From Anaeramoeba flamelloides (Eukaryota > Metamonada > Anaeramoebidae), in the NCBI GenBank assembly GCA_027625915.1, contig JANTQA010000032.1, positions 12,726,001 to 12,790,000 of the forward strand: a DNA stretch of 64,000 bases, given 5' to 3'. Shown here in pieces: positions 57,142 to 64,000 of the stretch (the first letter of the stretch is position 1; every line of letters begins with the position of its first letter). The translations under genes were made by a program, and so were the position numbers. The notes below the pieces were generated by a model. The model saw nothing but the letters and a program-made list of their open reading frames with translations, ran no database searches and had not been told where the DNA came from.

Positions 57142-57481
57142 TAAAACGAATAGATTTTTTTAACAAATTATTTCTAAAATATTGGAAATATATTGATAAT
57201 GTCTTTGTTTATGCTAAGGAAGTTAAAATTAATATTCTTTGGTTTTTTATGTTGATAATTATTGAGTTAATCTCTGAAATTAAACAATTGAAAAAATAGT
57301 TACTTTTGGAAGCACGAAATCTGTATATAGGAATTACTAGATTTGGGTTTTTGTTTTTGACTTTGAAAAGGAATTAAAAAAAAATTACCAAATTCTAATT
57401 TCTAATTGTGGTCATTAGTAAAAAAATTAATAATTTATTATAAATAATATTTATAATAGATTTTTTATAACTTTTTGAATT

Positions 57482-57690
57482 ATTGTGCTCTAATATCATT
57501 TACCGCCAATTTCAACATACATTAACTCTATAGAAATCAATGATAGATACCAACCTTTTAAGTATAATTCTTTTCTGCTAGCCAAGTAATTTTTTTTTTA
57601 TCTGCCAAATAGATATATACCCATTAATTCCTAATTTGCATTTTGTATATTTCGTATATTACATCAGGGTCCACCCCTTTTTGTCAAACC
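57482..57690 (-). pseudogene. Possible coding relic
   Basis: The minus strand reads KKGWTLM, one stop, then about 55 open codons with mixed composition (GINGYISIWQIKKNYLASRK, then LYLKGWYLSLISIELMYVE) to TGA near 57504. No start, splice sites or family could be assigned. Confidence 0.2.
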
Positions 57691-57939
57691 CAAATAACCC
57701 ATTCAAAAACGAATTATTAAATATATCTACATTGTAAGGTAAAATGTAAAAATGGGATTTAAATTGATTTTTTTTTTTTGGGTAAAATTTTTATTTTACG
57801 GGTCCGTAACTAGATTAAGAATATTCAAGGAAATTTCACAATAAATTCTTCAAAATTACATCTCACCATTAAATTATATACAAAAAGTAAAAATCGAATT
57901 ACTAGAATACCTGGCCCACTTTTGATGATAAAAAAAGTT

Positions 57940-58015
57940 TCAATTTTAAGTCACAAACTTTAAACAATATTTAAGGCACTGGAAAATCTCATATTAAAGT
58001 ACTTTTTTTGTATTT
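57940..58015. repeat. Trace of R2 MITE arm
   Basis: TTTAAGTCACAAACTTTAAA followed by ATATTTAAGGCACTGGAAAA matches one R2 arm (3294, 45821) with many changes; the other arm is gone. Confidence 0.4.
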
Positions 58016-58084
58016 TTTTTTACTCTAATTATTTTTCTAAACTTTTTCTGTGTCAAATAGTATCAACATTTTTTTTTCAAATAT

Positions 58085-58760
58085 CACCCGTTTTATTATT
58101 TGACCTTTGTAGAATAAATAAAAAATAAAAAGAATAATTTACATCAAAGAATGGTTGATACTTTCGGCAATAAAAATAATTTATCAATATATTTTCTTAC
58201 AAAATTAAAAAACTCAGAATTCTTAAATCCATATTGAGAAAAACAAGGATGTTCGTTTTGAACTTCTACTGGGATTTGAATAATAAATAGGAAACTAATT
58301 TCACTTCATTTCCCTTAATTTTCTTTTAGTAACCAAGTCCTGGAATGAAGTAGGCTGGGGTTTGTGGTCTCTTGTTGAAAAAGGAAATCAAAATAAAGTG
58401 GAAATTTATAACATTTATTATTCAAATATCAAGATCAAAGATTGAATACAATTTCAATTGAAATCAATATTATTTCTTAACAATTATTTGAACAGTTTCA
58501 ATAACATTAGAATAACACATCTTTACTAAGCGACTATTGATCTTGCAATAAAAAAAGATTTTTGTAACTGAATTTCCGAAAAAAAAAAAATCAAAAAAAA
58601 AAGTGAAAAAATGATTTCAATTTTGAAAATTTCCAAAATAAATTTTTCATCTAATATACTACAAACCCTATAAAAACCTGCACTTTACCCCCATTCTATC
58701 TGGTCACCGTTGGATGGAAAATAGTTTAGAATTTACATTTAGTAAATAAATTTGGAATTT
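58085..58760. repeat. R9 repeat, copy 2, carrying an R8 insertion
   Basis: Matches 50140-50690 on both sides of 58268-58430, where an R8 element interrupts it. GACTATTGATCTTGCAATAA and CGTTGGATGGAAAATAGTTT-like blocks are shared with the receptor-intron copy. Confidence 0.65.
58268..58430. mobile_element. R8 element, short copy nested in R9
   Basis: Edges GATTTGAATAATAAATAGGA and ATTTATTATTCAAATATC are complementary. Shorter than other R8 copies (about 160 bases) and inserted within an R9 unit. Confidence 0.6.
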
Positions 58761-59032
58761 ATTTTTTGTATATTGAATCTAGATGAAAGCTTGTATATAA
58801 AATTGGAGCTTACATTATATAAATTAAATTTGATAATAAATGTCCCAATTTTTTTTTTATTTTTTAATTTTACTTTTTTTTGGTTCATTTTTAGATAAAA
58901 AACAAATATTTCTAGTGTATTGAACAGAAAATTAAAATATTATTTTTTTTATTTTAATAGATAACTTCAATTATTAAAAATATTAATTTTAAAATATTGA
59001 TTTTTAATGGGCAAATGATTTTTAAATATAGT

Positions 59033-59057
59033 TTATATATATATATATATATATATA
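59033..59057. repeat. (TA)n microsatellite
   Basis: Twelve TA units followed closely by AGTATATATAG. Confidence 0.85.
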
Positions 59058-59229
59058 AGTATATATAGAAATAAGTTATTTTTTTTTGAAATGTTTACCC
59101 CATTTTTTTCATTTTTGAAGAGTTCTAAAATGCAACTTTTTCCAATTATTTCAAAAATTATATATTTTATTCAATGTAGAAAGAAAGAGTATAACATGCA
59201 TAAAAAAATCCTTTTAAAAAAAATTCAAT

Positions 59230-59890
59230 TTTTCAAAATTACTTGATTTGAAAATAATCTAAACTAAAATTCAAAATTTTCCACACAAATAAAACCGTTC
59301 AAACAACCATAATGATACAATTCCATTCAAATTGGAAATAAATAGTCATTTTTTTAAAAAATATGAAAATCATTTTTTCATCTTTTATTTTTTGTTTTTA
59401 TTTTATTGTTTGAATTACATATTTAGTTTTTTTTTCGATTAAAATTTATTTTAACAATTGATATTATTTTCAAGCTGTGTTGTTCCAAATAAAAGAACTC
59501 AAATAAAATTATTCGGTAGTATCTAATCTTTGATTGATCAATATTCCTAATAGAATTTAAACAAATTAATCTTAAATTTATTTGCTTGGTCTCTCCTAAT
59601 TTTTTTAACATACCCTTGATTTATTTGTATTGATAATTATTTTTTTTTTTGTGGGTATTTATATTTATCAAAAAGTGTTAACATTTTAATTAGTGAATGG
59701 TTCTAATTTGGTATTTCTACTTGAATTGATTAAATATGATTTTTTTTTTCACAAATTGAATTAAGATATGCTGAAAATGTTGAATTGGGGTTTACTTAAT
59801 TACAAAATCATTATATTGATTATAATAAACTTCAAAAAAATAATATTTCTTTATTCCAAGATTATTTTAAAATTTTTTTTTCATTTCACT
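59230..59890. repeat. Interspersed repeat R10, copy 2
   Basis: Same orientation as 16480-17330, shortened internally. The minus-strand open stretch inside it (59423-59611) is not conserved as a frame and is not a gene. From 59890 to 61260 I see only AT-rich DNA. Confidence 0.65.
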
Positions 59891-61266
59891 GAATAAAAAA
59901 AAAATGAGAAAAATTAAATACCAAAAGATTAAAAAAAATCCCCAAATACCGTTTTAAAATCTCTAGATTTGACTTAGAAACTAAAGAAATTTTTTTTTCA
60001 ATTCTTTCTGATATATTATTAATAAACAGATAGGGTATTATTTTAGTAAATTTGAAAAAAATGTACAGAATTTAATTCCTGACAGATGATATTTTTAATA
60101 TCGCTAAGAGAGAATATAAATTACTTATTTAGTGGAAATGAACACAATTTTAAGATTTATTATTAGAAATTAGTTATTGAAACAATTAATTAGTATAAAA
60201 TTAATATTATATATATATATTTCTAGTATAAAATAATTAAAAAAAAAAATACATAAAATTCTTTCAATTTTTTTAATAATATTAAAAAATTTTCTCTTTG
60301 AACTGAATTTCCCAAAAATCATCTTTAAAGAACCAAACTCAAACAAATTAATTAATTTGATCTAAAAATTTTCAACTCAATTTTTTTATTATTATTGTTT
60401 ATTAAAAAACTTTAAATTCAGATGAGTCAGATGATTAAAATACTTTTTTAATTTCACCTTTTTTAAAAATTAATATAAGATGTTAAATTTAATCTAAATA
60501 AAATTTATTAATTTGATTTATAACAAAAATCTTCTAATTTTAATAGTTAGAAACTCTTACCATTATCCTGAAATGTTATTTTGAAGAAGAAAAAATAACA
60601 GTTCAAAAATTTTAAATAGCCAAAATTGAAAGAATAAGCAAGTGGCAATAAGTTGATTTCAAGTATAAGCGAATTAAATCATCTTTGTAAGCTTTTTATT
60701 TTTTGTCATTTTTTTTTTTATCCTAGCCCGAAAAAAAAATAATAACTTAATTGATTAAGTGGTTTAGTAATAACCTAAAAATTAAAAGTATAAATAGGAT
60801 TTTAAATACTATATATTAAAATTTTAAATATTTTCAAATAAATAAAATACATTCTAATTATTTATTAATATAATAATAATAATAAATATTATCAAATAAC
60901 TTATAATAAAAATAATAATTCATTGTTTATAATATTAATATTTAAAAAGTAAATAACACAATCTTCTAAATGTCAAGAAATTTCCTAATGGGTATTAAAA
61001 ATATATTGCAACTTTTAATAAAATTAGTAATTAAAAAGTCGTTTGATAAAAATAAATTTCAAAAAAAAAAACAAATACATAAAAAGTAGATTTTTCCCAA
61101 CTTTTTTTTTCTTTTTTTTAAAAGAACAGAAATCACAGAAGCAAAGAAACAGAAAGACAAATTTAGTAAAAATATTTCATTTTTTAATTCTTCAATCCCA
61201 CTTAATAAAAATGTATGAGTTTTACAAACTTTCAGTTGCTATTTTAAGTAATTGATACACTTAATT

Positions 61267-61504
61267 TCAATTCGAAAAGTAGTTGTTAGCATCATTAATG
61301 AGATTATCAATCCATTTTTTTTCAAAAGTTCCTTTTTTCTTCTGTGGTGGAGTACCTTTTGGTAATTTTGGGAATTCTAAATCGAAGGAACCTTAAATAA
61401 ATAATCCTAAATCTCAAATTTTATCAATTTTTATTCCTAAAAAGATAATGAATAATTAAATTTCAAATTCAATGACTTATAAAGGTTTGTAAACAGAAAT
61501 TCAT
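61267..61504 (-). CDS. Possible tiny two-exon gene divergent from Rpt3
   Basis: The firm part is 61267-61391: an open terminal exon after a TTATTTAAG acceptor-like site, with clear protein composition (FDLEFPKLPKGTPP, then GTFEKKWIDNLINDANNYF) ending in TGA. A stop in frame just upstream of the acceptor means it must be spliced or be a remnant. A matching first exon of ten bases (61495-61504, ATG then phase 1, donor GTTTAC) would give a 45-residue protein with 85 bases between its ATG and that of Rpt3, implying a shared promoter. That first exon is speculative. Family not recognised; the basic Pro/Gly-then-helix end looks like a small subunit or the C-terminus of a larger protein. Confidence 0.35.
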
Positions 61505-61589
61505 ATTTTAATAAATATAGAGAATTTCTTCAAACAAAAAATTAAACAAATCATTTTTTTAAAAATATATTTTTATAATTTATTTTCAA

Positions 61590-63575
<1,986 letters not shown>

Positions 63576-64000
63576 TCCCGTGCAATTTAGAGTTTCTTAA
63601 TTATATTGTTATATTATTTTATATATTATGATATTATTTTAATTTTAGATCTTTATCCTTACACATCATTTTCTGAATATTTTCTATTATTCAATTATTT
63701 TATTTCAAAACTTATTTTATATTTATATTTTAAATTTATCCTTCAGAAATCTTCGCCTTCTAAAACAGAAATTTTTTTACTTTATTAAAAAAAAATAAAA
63801 GAAATATTATTTTAATTCAATTAAAATAAAATGAAAAAAAGTTTCATTTTTATTTTTAAATTTTATTATTATTGAGGAATTTTTGGAATTTTTATTTTGT
63901 AAAATGAACAATAAAATAAAATAAATACTCATATTTTAACCAAACATAATTTCCATTTCAAATATTCAGATCAACCTGAAATAATAAATATTTGAAAAAA
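63576..64000. other. 3' flank of Rpt3, no gene recognised
   Basis: AT-rich DNA; AATAAA-like signals are abundant (for example near 63795 and 63910) so a poly(A) site cannot be singled out. The plus-strand open stretch at 63606-63788 is low-complexity. Confidence 0.5.

Noticed and set aside
60555-60580. Minus-strand ATG directly followed by GTAAGAG, after a TTTCAG site
   Set aside because: Looks like a start-codon mini-exon, but no coding exon could be found downstream to join to it.

Overview
The window looks like nuclear DNA of a very AT-rich single-celled eukaryote. The evidence is spliced protein genes with eukaryote-only products (26S proteasome ATPase Rpt3, an Atg18/WIPI PROPPIN, an Arf GTPase, a TEX261/Svp26-like ER-Golgi protein, a seven-helix receptor), long A/T homopolymers, poly-Asn/Lys/Ser tracts and the standard code with TAA and TGA stops. 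Gene content and style would fit an amoeboid protist or metamonad of the Anaeramoeba sort, but that placement is a guess from style. I saw no bacterial, organellar or clearly viral block.

Layout: 1-2.5 kb, 5' part of an Atg18/WIPI gene (minus) running off the left edge. 2.7-8.4 kb, intergenic, several short inverted-repeat elements. 8.9-12.7 kb, a single-exon 1289-residue cytoskeleton-like protein (CH-like head, coiled coils, Asn/Lys-rich spacer, two PH-like folds). 12.8-17.6 kb, repeats plus a decayed LINE reverse transcriptase. 17.7-18.2 kb, TEX261/Svp26-like gene (minus). 21.8-26.3 kb, three-exon Arf gene with a 3.7 kb intron packed with small elements. 26.3-31.7 kb, mostly non-coding. 31.7-32.7 kb, an intronless head/coiled-coil/beta-sandwich protein. 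33-37.7 kb, repeats and a gene relic. 37.8-38.2 kb, an orphan 120-residue gene (minus). 38.2-41.4 kb, repeats. 41.5-42.7 kb, a four-exon orphan gene (minus). 43-48 kb, repeats. 48.3-56.4 kb, six-exon class-C-like/7TM-RGS-type receptor lacking the RGS domain (minus), with a 5.1 kb intron. 56.8-61.2 kb, repeats and weak open segments. 61.3-61.5 kb, a possible tiny gene divergent from the complete three-exon Rpt3 gene at 61.6-63.6 kb.

The genes do not form one pathway. Several touch membrane traffic or signalling (Arf, TEX261-like, PROPPIN, receptor), but neighbours seem unrelated. Spacing is wide, and most intergenic and long-intron DNA is built from short non-autonomous elements. I can separate at least a dozen families by eye, from shared sequence between distant copies. 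Most distinctive is a hairpin family (called R1 here, about nine copies) carrying a conserved ~60-nt stem-loop and a 10-bp-period GC-richer array. Another notable element (52190-52483) has ~30-bp terminal inverted repeats and a degenerate tRNA-like A-box/B-box segment inside. Exon borders were inferred by eye from reading frame, GT..AG sites and family conservation; repeat borders are accurate to about 10-30 bases unless a target duplication is named.
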